Positions 44,679 to 54,749 of a stretch of DNA of 64,000 nt are shown here, one piece after another. Under the pieces are notes generated by a model. That model was not told the DNA's origin and did not search any database. It saw only the letters and a list, made by a program, of their open reading frames with translations. The stretch's first letter is position 1, and the number at the start of each line of letters is the position of its first letter. Origin of the DNA: Massilia kyonggiensis (lineage in GTDB: Bacteria; Pseudomonadota; Gammaproteobacteria; Burkholderiales; Burkholderiaceae_D); NCBI RefSeq assembly GCF_024756235.1, contig NZ_JANUGY010000010.1, positions 62,001 to 126,000 on the forward strand, read 5' to 3'. The position numbers and the translations under genes are program-made.

Positions 44679-45332
44679 TCAGTAGCCGCGGCTGCCCGTG
44701 CCCTGGCTGCCGCTGGTGGTGCTGGAGCCCGTGCCGGTGCCGGTGGTGCCCGTGCCGGTCGCGCTGGTGCCGGTGCCCGAGCCGGAACCCGTGCCGCTCA
44801 TGCCGCTCGAGCCGGACAGGCCGGTGCCGCTGGCGCCGGTGCTGCCGCTCATGCCGCTGGTGCCCGACGAGCCGGAACCGGTGGTGCCGGTTGCGCCGCT
44901 CGAGCCGCTCGAACCGGTGCCGGTGCCGGTCGGCGGCGTGGTCGTGCCGGTACCCGTACCCATGCTGCCGCCGGTGCCGGTACCCATGCTGCCCGACGTA
45001 CCGCTGCCGCCGCTGGTGCCGGTGCCGGTGCCCATGCTGCCCGACGAGCCCGAGGTGCCCTGGGTATCCTGGCTGCCGCCCGACGTCGAACCGCTGCTGG
45101 AGGAGCCGCTGCTGCCGCTCGCACCGGTGCTCGAGCTGCCGGCGTTGCTCTTCTTATGGTGCTTCTTCTTGGTGTGTTTCTTGGTGGTCGAGCTGCCCGA
45201 CGTCGACTGATCCTGCGCGGTCGCGCTGTTGCCCGACGACGAGCCGGTCTGCGCCTGCGCGTTCACCGTACCGAACATCGCCACCGTGACGGCAGCACCC
45301 AGCAGGCCCTTCAGTAACTTATTCATTTTCAT
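44679..45332 (-). CDS. Secreted Ser/Gly/Thr low-complexity protein
   Basis: The 217-residue protein has a signal peptide (LLKGLLGAAVTVAMFGTVNAQA) and almost no globular sequence. A short basic cluster (TTKKHTKKKHHKKSN, about residues 49-63) is followed by about 150 residues made nearly only of Ser, Gly, Thr and some Ala, Met, Pro (units such as GSSGSMGTGTGTSGG). Two ATGs at 45332 and 45326 are possible. It has its own terminator, so it is a real transcription unit. Function is unknown. Low-complexity exported proteins with a basic patch may bind surface polymers or nucleic acid, which is speculative. Confidence 0.75.
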   Translation of the reverse strand: MKMNKLLKGLLGAAVTVAMFGTVNAQAQTGSSSGNSATAQDQSTSGSSTTKKHTKKKHHKKSNAGSSSTGASGSSGSSSSGSTSGGSQDTQGTSGSSGSMGTGTGTSGGSGTSGSMGTGTGGSMGTGTGTTTPPTGTGTGSSGSSGATGTTGSGSSGTSGMSGSTGASGTGLSGSSGMSGTGSGSGTGTSATGTGTTGTGTGSSTTSGSQGTGSRGY

Positions 45333-45457
45333 GTCGCTCTCCTCAGAGAATGGATTTGGGGCAAAAAACTCTGCAATATCAAGAAGATACTGTGGAGGCG
45401 GAGTTTAAAGACATCGACATGAAGGGTGCGCGCGTTAGCCGCGCGGAAACAAAAAAA

Positions 45458-46666
45458 TCAGTCTGCCCCGGCCGCCTGCGCCGCAAGCGTACCCATCCGC
45501 GTGTACAGGTCGAGGATGTTGCTCTTGTCGTCCGGATAGACGCGGTTGGACAGGAACACGTAGAACGACTTCGACCGCGGGTCCACCCACAGGATGCAGC
45601 CGGTGAACCCGGTATGGCCATAGCTGCCGACCGGATACACGGTGCCGCGCGGGCGTTTGGCGTACGGCGAGTCGATGTCCATGCCGAGTCCGCGCTTCGC
45701 CAGGCCTTGCGGCGATTGCACCGTCGTCAGCAGGCGCACGCTGTCCGGGCTCAGGATGCGTACGCCGTCCAGCACGCCGCCTGCGAGCAACATGCGGGCG
45801 AAGCGCGCCACGTCGCCGACGGTCGTGAACACGCCGGCCGAGCCCGCCACGCCACCCATGCGGCGTACCGTCGGGTCGTGCACGACGCCGCGCAGCACCT
45901 GTCCTGGGTCGAGGTCGCCGTGCGCACCTTTCCCGTCGTCGCTGCCCACCTGGGTCGGCGCGATCGTCTCGACGTCGACCCGGCGCAGCGGCAGATAGCC
46001 GGTGTTGCGCATGCCCAGCGGTGCGTAGATGTGGGACTGCGCGTAATCGTCCAGCGGCGTGCCCGTGACCTTTTCGACGACCTGGCCCAGCAGCACGTAA
46101 TTGATGTCGGAATAACGGAAGAACGTGCCCGGCGCGTGCGTGACGGCCTGGTCGCACGCGAGCTTGTGCGCGGCCGCGCTGCCTTTCCACGCGGGGTCGG
46201 CCGGCAGCCCCGCGGGCAGTCCCGAACTGTGCGTGAGCAATTGCCGGATCGTGATCGTTTCCTTGCCGCCCTTCCCGCATTCGGGGAAGTATTTGACGAG
46301 CTTGTCGTCCAGGCCGATGCGCCCCTGCTCGGCCAGGATCAGCACGGACGGCGCCGTGGCCAGCACCTTCGTCAGCGACGCGGCATCGAACGTCGTCGCC
46401 GTCGTGACGGGCGCCGCATCCGGCTCGTAGGTCAGGCGGCCGTAGGCGCGTTCATAGACGGCGTCCTCGTGCTCGAGGTGGAACACGGCGCCGGGCAGCT
46501 TGTGCGCGTCGATGGCGTCCTCGATGGCCGCGTCGATCTGCGGGAAGCGGCTCACGTCGAGCCGGGGGACATCGGCCGCGGGCGTGCGCGGTGCACGGCC
46601 CGGCAAGGTGCAGCCGGCGGCGAGCACGGCAATGCCTGCGGCCGCAAGAAGCGGATAAATACGCAT
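45458..46666 (-). CDS. Serine hydrolase of the beta-lactamase/PBP-transpeptidase-like family (lipoprotein)
   Basis: The protein is 402 residues from the ATG at 46666, which places a lipoprotein signal (YPLLAAAGIAVLAAGC) at the N-terminus; a start 10 codons earlier is open. Class C beta-lactamase-like active site motifs are visible: SLTK (SxxK) in FDAASLTKVLATAP, YSDINY for the YxN motif, and HTGFTG replacing KTG near the C-terminus. LLTHSSGLPAG is another family mark. Such proteins act as esterases or D-amino-acid peptidases in the periplasm. The gene diverges from the luciferase-like gene. Confidence 0.92.
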   Translation of the reverse strand: MRIYPLLAAAGIAVLAAGCTLPGRAPRTPAADVPRLDVSRFPQIDAAIEDAIDAHKLPGAVFHLEHEDAVYERAYGRLTYEPDAAPVTTATTFDAASLTKVLATAPSVLILAEQGRIGLDDKLVKYFPECGKGGKETITIRQLLTHSSGLPAGLPADPAWKGSAAAHKLACDQAVTHAPGTFFRYSDINYVLLGQVVEKVTGTPLDDYAQSHIYAPLGMRNTGYLPLRRVDVETIAPTQVGSDDGKGAHGDLDPGQVLRGVVHDPTVRRMGGVAGSAGVFTTVGDVARFARMLLAGGVLDGVRILSPDSVRLLTTVQSPQGLAKRGLGMDIDSPYAKRPRGTVYPVGSYGHTGFTGCILWVDPRSKSFYVFLSNRVYPDDKSNILDLYTRMGTLAAQAAGAD

Positions 46667-46769
46667 ATTGGACAAGGGATGATGCCCTGGAGACATTGTT
46701 CAACAGGCCATCATATGCCGATCCGGACCGTGGCGCACGCGAAAAATTCGATCGGCGTATCATGAGGCG

Positions 46770-47798
<1,029 letters not shown>

Positions 47799-47805
47799 TC
47801 ACACT

Positions 47806-47829
47806 TCCTCCATGAATTGTCATGGAGGA
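47806..47829 (+). promoter_or_regulatory. Perfect hairpin that hides the ribosome binding site of the small gene at 47833
   Basis: TCCTCCATGA (47806-47815) and TCATGGAGGA (47820-47829) pair perfectly over 10 bp with a 4-nt loop. The right arm contains the whole Shine-Dalgarno GGAGGA (47824-47829), four bases before the ATG at 47833. No T-run follows, so it is not a simple terminator. In mRNA it would block ribosome access unless melted or opened by a factor. Confidence 0.7.
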
Positions 47830-47832
47830 TCT

Positions 47833-48087
47833 ATGAAAATCCAACTCATCGCCGCAACCCTGATGCTCTCGCTCGCCTCGACGGGCATCGCCCATGCAAA
47901 ACCCAGCTGTGCGAAAGGCGCGATCGTCGGCGGCGTCGGCGGGCACGTGGCCGGCAAGCATGGCTTGCTGGGCGCTGCCGCCGGCTGCGCCATCGGCCAT
48001 CACATGGCGAAGAAGCAGGAAAAGGAACGGCAGCGGCAGGCGCAGCAGCAGGCCGCCAACAGCCAGCAGCCTGCACCGCGCAAGTAG
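47833..48087 (+). CDS. Small exported glycine-rich protein
   Basis: The 84-residue protein has a signal peptide (MKIQLIAATLMLSLASTGIAHA). A short glycine-zipper-like segment (CAKGAIVGGVGGHVAGKHGLLGAAAGCAIG, conserved GxxxG spacing) with two Cys follows, then a charged Gln/Lys/Arg tail. The ATG at 47833 is preceded by GGAGGA; an in-frame ATG at 47812 lies inside the hairpin loop region without its own ribosome binding site. Small glycine-zipper proteins of this kind often sit in the envelope. No function can be given. Confidence 0.8.
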   Translation: MKIQLIAATLMLSLASTGIAHAKPSCAKGAIVGGVGGHVAGKHGLLGAAAGCAIGHHMAKKQEKERQRQAQQQAANSQQPAPRK

Positions 48088-48089
48088 CG

Positions 48090-48680
48090 TCAGGCGTCCC
48101 CTGTCCCCGCCTGCAGCGCGTCGATCACATGGCGCGTCGAGCGCACCTTGCCCATGACGGGGAAGATATGCTTGCAGGCGAACTGGTGCGCGTCCGCCGC
48201 CATGCTGCTCATCGCATCCTCGACGAAGACGAGTTCGTAGCCGCGGTCGAGCGCGGCGCGCGCCGTCGACTCGACGCCGAAGTTGGTGGCGATGCCGCCG
48301 AGGACGATCGTCCTGATGCGGCGCCGGCGCAGCAGCTGGTCCAGTTCCGTGCCGTAGAACGCGCCCCACTGGCGCTTCGTCACGACGATGTCCTGCGCCT
48401 GCACCTGCGCATCCGGCGCCAGCAGCGATGCGTCAGGCGGCGGCGCGGGCGTGCCCGGCTTGCGCAGCGGCGCGTCGGCCGGCGGCAGCTGCAGCTCGTC
48501 GACGAGCACGCGCACGAAGATCACCATGCCGCCGCGGTCGCGCATTTCTCCCGAAAGCAGCACGCAATTGCCCACCACCTGCTCGGCCGTGTACGGCGCG
48601 AGGTCGCGTTTCACATTACTGTTCTGCAAATCGATCAGCACCAGGGCGGTGCGGCCGATGTCGATGTCCAGATCGGTCAT
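48090..48680 (-). CDS. Isochorismatase-like hydrolase without the catalytic Cys
   Basis: The protein is 196 residues from the ATG at 48680, behind a strong AGGAGG; the very long open frame upstream is a shadow of the M1 peptidase gene. Family marks are TALVLIDLQNSNV with the catalytic Asp, VVTKRQWGAFYGTELD with the Lys, and TIVLGGIATNFGVESTARAALDRGY. In the last motif the nucleophilic Cys of nicotinamidase-type members is Gly, as in true isochorismatases and a common uncharacterised subgroup. It may therefore hydrolyse an ether- or ester-like small molecule rather than an amide. Confidence 0.9.
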   Translation of the reverse strand: MTDLDIDIGRTALVLIDLQNSNVKRDLAPYTAEQVVGNCVLLSGEMRDRGGMVIFVRVLVDELQLPPADAPLRKPGTPAPPPDASLLAPDAQVQAQDIVVTKRQWGAFYGTELDQLLRRRRIRTIVLGGIATNFGVESTARAALDRGYELVFVEDAMSSMAADAHQFACKHIFPVMGKVRSTRHVIDALQAGTGDA

Positions 48681-48761
48681 TGAAAGTCCTCCTCGCAGCC
48701 TAGTATCCGCCAGCCGCGATTTGCGCGGCGCCGGTTTCCGCTGTGCTACATTCCCAGCATC

Positions 48762-50468
48762 ATGCAAAGAACCGCCATCGCCGCCTTGTGCGCCCTGCTC
48801 GCCGGCTGCGCCAGCCAGCCCGCGCTCACCAACTACACCGTCAACTCGGGCGCCCAGCGGAGCAGCACGCAGCAGGCGCTGTCGTTCGACCATGCCGACC
48901 TGGGCCTGCGCATCGACCCGGACAGCCGCAGCCTGCGCGGCGACGCGACGCTCACGTTCAGCGCCAGCGCGCCGCTGGACAGCATCGAGCTCGACCTGGA
49001 CCGCAACCTGCCGATCGACGCCATCGCTGTCGACGGCCAGCCGCTCCCGGCCAACCGGTGGCGCAACCCGGACGGCAAGCTCACGATCGATTTGCCGCAG
49101 CGCCTGGAGCCGGGCCGGCAGATCAAGGTGCGCGTAACGTACCACGGCGAACCGCACGTGGCCAGGCGGGCGCCGTGGGACGGCGGCTTCGTGTGGGCGC
49201 GTACGCCGGACGGCAAGCCGTGGGTCGCGAGCGCCGTCCAGGGCGAAGGCTGCGACCTGTTCTGGCCCTGCATCGACCACCCGATGGGCAAGCCGAAGGC
49301 CGTCGACGAACACATCATCGTGCCGGCCCCGCTCGTGGCCGCGGGCAACGGCGTGGCCACCGGCATGACGGAAGCGAACGGCTGGCGCACGTGGCACTGG
49401 CGCGCAAAGTACCCGAGCACGTACGGCATCGCCATCAACGTGGGCCCGTACGAAGTGCTGTCCGGCGAGTACCGCAGCCGCTACGGCAACACGATCCCGC
49501 TGCGGTTCTGGTACCTGCCGCAGAACAAGGCGCATGCGCAAGACCTGTTCTCGGAATTCCCGAAGATGCTGGATTTCTTCGAATCGACGATCGGGCCTTA
49601 CCCGTTCGCCGACGAAAAGATGGGTGTCGTCGAAACGCCGCACAAGGGCATGGAACACCAGACCATCAATGCCTACGGCAACAAGTACGTCAAGACGCCG
49701 TACGGCTACGACGACCTGCTGCAGCACGAATTCGCCCACGAATGGTTCGGCAACCAGCTCACGAATGCCGACTGGGACGACATGTGGCTGCACGAAGGCC
49801 TCGGTTCGTACATGCAGCCCCTGTACATGCAATACCTGCACGGCGACCAGGAATATTTCGCGGCGCTGATGCAGCAGCGCGCGAGCATCCGCAACAAGGC
49901 GCCGCTCGTCTCGGGCAAGCACAAGCGCGAGGAAGACGTCTACGACCTCAAGCGCGGCGGCCCGGGCGGCGACATTTATTCGAAAGGCTCGCTCGTGCTG
50001 CACACGTTGCGCGGCCTGATCGGCGACGACGCCTTCTTCCGCGCCGTGCGCGAACTCGTGTACGGCACGGCCGACCCGCGCCCCGGCAACTTCGCACCGC
50101 GCTATGCGACGACGCCGGACTTCATCGCCATCGTCCAGCGCGCGAGCGGACGCGACCTTGGCTGGTTCTTCCAGGCCTATATGTACCAGGCCGGCCTGCC
50201 CGAGCTCGTGGCCACGCGCCGCGGCGACACGCTGGACTTCGCGTGGAAGACGGCCGCCAATACGCCGTTCCCGATGCCGCTCGACGTGCGCGTGGACGGG
50301 CGCATCGTCACCCTGCCGATGGCGGACGGCCGCGGCAGCATCGCGCTTCCGCCGCACGCGACGGTCACGGTCGATCCGCAGTCGAAGATCCTGCGGCGCG
50401 AGAAGCGGTTCGAGGTGTTCCAGCGCTACCAGGAACAATTGCAAAAGCAGGCGAAACCGCTAGGGTAA
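48762..50468 (+). CDS. M1-family metallopeptidase (aminopeptidase-like lipoprotein)
   Basis: The 568-residue protein starts with a lipoprotein signal (AIAALCALLAGC, Cys at about 15). The zinc site HEFAH (His322, Glu323, His326) with the third ligand Glu345 (MWLHEGL) fits HExxH-x18-E. The exopeptidase-type loop reads KGMEHQT instead of GAMEN, as in many bacterial surface M1 proteins, so classical aminopeptidase activity is not certain. The N-terminal beta-sandwich (about 20-225) is typical. It likely acts in the periplasm, anchored to a membrane. Its end overlaps the convergent M16 gene by 9 bp. Confidence 0.93.
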   Translation: MQRTAIAALCALLAGCASQPALTNYTVNSGAQRSSTQQALSFDHADLGLRIDPDSRSLRGDATLTFSASAPLDSIELDLDRNLPIDAIAVDGQPLPANRWRNPDGKLTIDLPQRLEPGRQIKVRVTYHGEPHVARRAPWDGGFVWARTPDGKPWVASAVQGEGCDLFWPCIDHPMGKPKAVDEHIIVPAPLVAAGNGVATGMTEANGWRTWHWRAKYPSTYGIAINVGPYEVLSGEYRSRYGNTIPLRFWYLPQNKAHAQDLFSEFPKMLDFFESTIGPYPFADEKMGVVETPHKGMEHQTINAYGNKYVKTPYGYDDLLQHEFAHEWFGNQLTNADWDDMWLHEGLGSYMQPLYMQYLHGDQEYFAALMQQRASIRNKAPLVSGKHKREEDVYDLKRGGPGGDIYSKGSLVLHTLRGLIGDDAFFRAVRELVYGTADPRPGNFAPRYATTPDFIAIVQRASGRDLGWFFQAYMYQAGLPELVATRRGDTLDFAWKTAANTPFPMPLDVRVDGRIVTLPMADGRGSIALPPHATVTVDPQSKILRREKRFEVFQRYQEQLQKQAKPLG

Positions 50469-53219
50469 TGCCTTTCCATCGACGTCGATCCGGCGCACTT
50501 GCCACAGGTTCAACGCACGGATCGGCGCCTCGATTTTGCTCATGTCGCCGACGACGATCCACACGGGCTGCCGCGGCAGCACGACGCGCGCCGCGAGCGC
50601 ATTCAGTTGCGCGGGCGTGACGGCCAGCGCCGTCGCCGTGTACGTGTTGTAGTAATCCTCGGGCAAGCCATATTGCAGGATCGTCGCGTAAGCGTTGCTG
50701 AGCTGGCCGACCGTCTCGAACGAACCGGGCAGGCCCAGCGTCTCGTTGGCCTGCGCATCCTGCAGTTCGCGCGGCGTCACGGGGCGTGCGTTGCCGAGCT
50801 CGGCGTACTGGCGCGCCAGCTCGCGCAGCGCGTCGGCCGTCTTGTCCGTCTGGACGGGCGAATCGCTGTAGAAGATGCGCTGCCCGCGCGCCGCGACGAG
50901 CGACGAGCCGACACCGTACGACCAGTGTTTATCTTCCCGCAGGTCCATGTTCAGGCGCGAACTGAACGTGCCGCCGAACACGTCGTTGAGCAGGTTCAGC
51001 GCCACGGCGTCCGGCGTGTTGCGCGGCGGCGCCAGCTGGGCGCCCACGATATTGCTCTGCAGCGCGCCCGGGCGGTCGATCAGGTAGATCGTCGTGCCGG
51101 CCGGCTGGTCGACCTTGGTCACCTCATGCGCAGGCAGGGTGCCGGCCTTCCATGCGCCGAACGCGCGTTCCAGCTGCGGCGTCAGTTCGGCCAGGGTCGT
51201 GTCGCCGACGACGAGCAGGGTCGCATTGTTCGGCTTGAACCACGCGGCGTGGTAGCCCACGAGATCGGCGCGCGTCATGCGGGATACCGCGGCTTCCGTG
51301 CCGGTGCCCGTCAGCGGCAGGGAATACGGGTGGCCGGGGCCGTACAGCAACGGCGGCAGTACGCGCAAGGCCATCAGGCGCGGCACAGTCTGTTCTCTCT
51401 GGATCGCGGCCAGCCGCGTCTTGCGCACGCGCTCGAAGTCGGCCTGCGGGAAGGCCGGGCGCAGCGTGAGGTCGGCGTACAGCCCAAGCGCCTGCGCCAG
51501 CGTCGGCTTGAGCACGTTCATGTTGACGAACGCGCCGTCCAGGTTGATCGTCGTGCCGAACGACGCGCCCAGCGCTTCCAGTTCGCGGCTGATCTGCAGG
51601 GCGCTGCGCGACGCGGTCCCCTCTTCCAGCATGCGCAAGGTGAGGCTCGCGAGGCCGGGCAAGGCCTGCGCATCCGAGGCAAAGCCGCCGCCGAGCATCA
51701 GCGACAGATTGATCACGGGCGCGCCGTGGCGCTCGGCCAGCACGACCTGCATGCCGTTGGACAGCGTCGTCTTCTGCATAGGCGGCAGCGTCAAGGCTTC
51801 CGGACGGCCCGCCGGCGGCCCCTTGCTGCGGTCCACCGTGGATGCCTGCGCCGCGAGCCCCGTCGCGAATGGATCGACTTCCAGCACGTAGTCGCCGTCG
51901 GCCAGCCAGTCGAGCATCGCCTTGCGCACGGCGGCCGGCGTCGCATCCTTGATGCGCTGCAGATAGACCTTGTAGCAGTCCGGGTTGCCCGTGTAAGTGG
52001 CGCAGCGGGCCAGCACGTCGCTCTTGCCGCCGAAGCCGCCCACGCGTTCGACGGCGCGCGCGTGCTGCGCGAGGATCGTCGTTTGCGCGAGACGCAGCTC
52101 GGCCGCCGTCGGGCCGGATTTCATCAGCGCGCGCAATTCCTCGTCGGCCAGCGTTTCCATCCGGGCGACGTCGCTTGCCGGCGCGCCGGGTTTCGCGGTC
52201 AGGTTGATGCCGAACTGGCCGGCGATCTCGTTCGAATCGTTGCCGGTGCCAACCGACGTCGCCAGCTGTTCCTTCACGACGAGGCGCTGGTACAGCCGCG
52301 ACGTCTTGCCGCCGCCCAGCACTTGCGCGGCGAGGTCGAGCAGCGGTTCTTCCGGCGTGTCGGCACCCGGCACGTTCCACAGGCGGTAGATGCGCGCCTG
52401 CGGCACGCGGTCCTGGACCTGCCCCCGGTGCGTGCCGCTGCGCTTCGCGACCCAGGCCTGTTGATGGGCTTGCGGTGGGCCGGGAGGAATATCGCCGTAA
52501 TATTTTTCGACCTTTTCGCGCGCCTGCTGCGGCGTGATGTCGCCGGCCAGCACGAGCACGACATTGTTCGGACCGTAATGCCCCTTGAACCAGTCCGTGA
52601 CGTCCGTCATCGACGCGGCGTCGAGATCGGCCATCGCCCCGATCACGGTCCAGGAATACGGGTGGTTCGCCGGCCACGTGTTTTCCGTGACGATCTGCTC
52701 GACGATGCCGTACGGCTGGTTCTCGCGCTGCCGTTTCTCGTTCTGGACGACGCCCCGCTGCAGGTCGAGTTTCTTCTGATCCAGTACACCCAGCAAATGG
52801 CCCATGCGGTCGCTCTCGGCGAAAAGCGCGTAGTCGAGCATCGAGGTCGGCACCGTCTCGAAGTAATTCGTACGATCCTTGTTCGTCGTGCCGTTCAGGT
52901 CGGTGGCGCCGATCCCCTCCAGTGCCGACAGGAATGTCTTATTAAAATTGGCGCTGCCGGAAAACATCAGGTGCTCGAACAGGTGCGCGAAGCCCGTCTT
53001 GCCGGGCTTTTCATTCTTCGACCCCACGTGGTACCACGTGTTGACGGCCACGACGGGCGCCTTGTGGTCTTCGTGCACGATCACCGTCAGGCCGTTCTTC
53101 AGAACAAATTTCGTGTACGGAATATCGGGGATGGGGATGTCGATGCCGGCATCGCGTGCCGGCGCCGGCGCGGCCAGTGCAAACATCAAGACGAACGACG
53201 AAACGAAGGCGAAACGCAT
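50460..53219 (-). CDS. M16-family zinc peptidase (two-module, periplasmic)
   Basis: The 919-residue protein has a signal peptide (FVSSFVLMFALAAPAPA). The inverted zinc motif HLFEH (His79, Glu82, His83) sits in GKTGFAHLFEHLMFSGS, and the third ligand Glu lies in VVQNEKRQRENQPYG. The second half (from about residue 470) is an inactive M16 module that closes the chamber, with the Arg/Tyr region REDKHWSYGVGSSLVA. It is a single-chain pitrilysin/PqqL-type enzyme that degrades peptides in the periplasm. Confidence 0.94.
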   Translation of the reverse strand: MRFAFVSSFVLMFALAAPAPARDAGIDIPIPDIPYTKFVLKNGLTVIVHEDHKAPVVAVNTWYHVGSKNEKPGKTGFAHLFEHLMFSGSANFNKTFLSALEGIGATDLNGTTNKDRTNYFETVPTSMLDYALFAESDRMGHLLGVLDQKKLDLQRGVVQNEKRQRENQPYGIVEQIVTENTWPANHPYSWTVIGAMADLDAASMTDVTDWFKGHYGPNNVVLVLAGDITPQQAREKVEKYYGDIPPGPPQAHQQAWVAKRSGTHRGQVQDRVPQARIYRLWNVPGADTPEEPLLDLAAQVLGGGKTSRLYQRLVVKEQLATSVGTGNDSNEIAGQFGINLTAKPGAPASDVARMETLADEELRALMKSGPTAAELRLAQTTILAQHARAVERVGGFGGKSDVLARCATYTGNPDCYKVYLQRIKDATPAAVRKAMLDWLADGDYVLEVDPFATGLAAQASTVDRSKGPPAGRPEALTLPPMQKTTLSNGMQVVLAERHGAPVINLSLMLGGGFASDAQALPGLASLTLRMLEEGTASRSALQISRELEALGASFGTTINLDGAFVNMNVLKPTLAQALGLYADLTLRPAFPQADFERVRKTRLAAIQREQTVPRLMALRVLPPLLYGPGHPYSLPLTGTGTEAAVSRMTRADLVGYHAAWFKPNNATLLVVGDTTLAELTPQLERAFGAWKAGTLPAHEVTKVDQPAGTTIYLIDRPGALQSNIVGAQLAPPRNTPDAVALNLLNDVFGGTFSSRLNMDLREDKHWSYGVGSSLVAARGQRIFYSDSPVQTDKTADALRELARQYAELGNARPVTPRELQDAQANETLGLPGSFETVGQLSNAYATILQYGLPEDYYNTYTATALAVTPAQLNALAARVVLPRQPVWIVVGDMSKIEAPIRALNLWQVRRIDVDGKALP

Positions 53220-53376
53220 GCGGGTCTCCTGACGGGATGGACTGCCGCGCTCATTCTAAGCGAAGAAATATTGCCTGGCTTGTCGGCCTGGACTGACAAG
53301 CAGTCCGGACACCGTCCGCTGCAAGAATCATGCATGGGGCGTATCATTGAGGCTGGCAATCAGCAAGGAGAAGCTC

Positions 53377-53940
53377 ATGAATCAACGACGCTCTTTCCTC
53401 AAAAGTTCCGCCGTCCTCGCATCGGTGCTCGGTGCACCCGCCATCCGGACCAGCGCCAAGACCTTGCCGGACGCACCCGTCACCCCTGTCGCGCCGAACG
53501 AGCGCATCGTGCGCCTGTACAACACGCACACGGGTGAAAGCCTGCGTACCATTTTCTGGGCCGAAGGCGAATTCATTCCCGAAGCCATGCAGGACATCAA
53601 TAAACTGCTGCGCGACCACCGCAACAACAAGATCTCGGCCATCGATCCGAAACTGCTCGTCTTGCTGGACCGCATCAGCGCCCAGTACGGCAGCCACCCG
53701 ACGATGCACGTGATCTCGGGTTATCGCTCGCCGGAAACGAACGAGATGCTGCACGAAAAGTCGGGCGGCGTGGCGAAACACAGCCTGCACATGGAAGGCA
53801 AGGCGATCGACGTGCGCATTCCGGGCCAGGACCTGGCCAAGCTGCACAAGATCGCGATGGCGCAGAAGGCGGGCGGGGTCGGCTATTACCCCGACTCGCA
53901 GTTCGTGCACATGGACGTCGGCCGCGTGCGGTACTGGTGA
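53377..53940 (+). CDS. YcbK-like (DUF882, peptidase M15-type) Tat-exported protein
   Basis: The protein is 187 residues from the ATG at 53377, behind AAGGAG. The leader NQRRSFLKSSAVLASVLGAP is a twin-arginine signal. The domain shows the zinc-peptidase pattern: VISGYRSPETNEML, KHSLHMEGKAIDVRIPG (SxHxxxxxxD) and FVHMDVGRVRYW with the last His. E. coli YcbK is the close relative, near L,D-transpeptidase genes and thought to act on peptidoglycan. Here the L,D-transpeptidase is absent and two unknown envelope genes follow directly. Confidence 0.92.
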   Translation: MNQRRSFLKSSAVLASVLGAPAIRTSAKTLPDAPVTPVAPNERIVRLYNTHTGESLRTIFWAEGEFIPEAMQDINKLLRDHRNNKISAIDPKLLVLLDRISAQYGSHPTMHVISGYRSPETNEMLHEKSGGVAKHSLHMEGKAIDVRIPGQDLAKLHKIAMAQKAGGVGYYPDSQFVHMDVGRVRYW

Positions 53941-53942
53941 CC

Positions 53943-54749
53943 ATGCGCCGGGCCGTCGCGTGGGTGTTATCGGCGCTGCTGGGTGTATCTGCAGCGGCGC
54001 CGGCGTACGCCCAGACGGCACCCGACGACCAGGGTATGCAAACGGTCACAGTCACCTACACGCGCGACCCGGTCGACAAGTCCTACCGCAAAATGATCCG
54101 CGGCATGGAGCGGTTCCAGCGCGAACATGCGCTGGCGCCGCAGGCCACGTTGCGCTTCCGCCTGCTGCCCCGGTCGCCGACCGTGGACATGCATGGCATC
54201 ACCCTGCGCGTCATGGGCGACCACATCGCCGTGCCGGTCCCTGTCGCGCCGGACAACAGTTTTACGCTGCCGCGCAATGAACAGGCGCTGCAGGAAGACG
54301 CGGCCGTCGTCGCCAACCGCAAGACGACGAGCATGACGTGGCGCGCGCAAGTGATGACACCGGGCCTGCCGCCCGGCACGCGCCGGCTGGGAGATTTGCG
54401 TCTCGAATGTCTCGTCGGCATGGAAGCCGGGCTCGTATCGAACAGCTCGCCGCTGTTCGGCTGGATCTCGAATACCCTCACGAGCCCGGAACAGGTGTGC
54501 AACAGTCCAGACGGTAATTTCCTCTTTTTTACGGAGCGTCCCGTGTTCGCCGTGACCCTGCGCGCGGGCGACCGCACGGAAGTCCTGCCGTTCCGCTTCC
54601 TGTACGCGGGCGGCGAGCAGACGCGCGACATGCTGCCGTTCTGCGACTGCCAGGTGCTGCTCGACCGCACGTATTACGCGCCGATCTGGGACCGCAGCTG
54701 GCCAGACGATACGCTCGTCACCTTCGAGTACATGGAGGACGCGCCATGA
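53943..54749 (+). CDS. Exported protein of unknown function
   Basis: The protein is 268 residues from the ATG two bases after the YcbK-like stop (a GTG overlapping that stop is also open). A signal peptide (VLSALLGVSAAAPAYA) is followed by TVTVTYTRDPVDKSYRKMI, many short beta-strand-like segments and a late FCDCQVLLDRTYYAPIWD. I recognise no family. The stop overlaps the next start (ATGA), so it is coupled with the small lipoprotein, and both probably act with the YcbK-like protein in the periplasm. Confidence 0.8.
   Translation: MRRAVAWVLSALLGVSAAAPAYAQTAPDDQGMQTVTVTYTRDPVDKSYRKMIRGMERFQREHALAPQATLRFRLLPRSPTVDMHGITLRVMGDHIAVPVPVAPDNSFTLPRNEQALQEDAAVVANRKTTSMTWRAQVMTPGLPPGTRRLGDLRLECLVGMEAGLVSNSSPLFGWISNTLTSPEQVCNSPDGNFLFFTERPVFAVTLRAGDRTEVLPFRFLYAGGEQTRDMLPFCDCQVLLDRTYYAPIWDRSWPDDTLVTFEYMEDAP

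Noticed and set aside
45420..45460. Terminator after the serine hydrolase gene
   Set aside because: A GC-rich hairpin and an A-run occur, but in the leftward direction the T-run comes before the hairpin, not after it.
48681..50444. N-terminal extension of about 590 residues to the isochorismatase-like protein
   Set aside because: The extension is antisense to the M1 peptidase. A strong AGGAGG precedes the ATG at 48680, and the protein from there has the normal family length.
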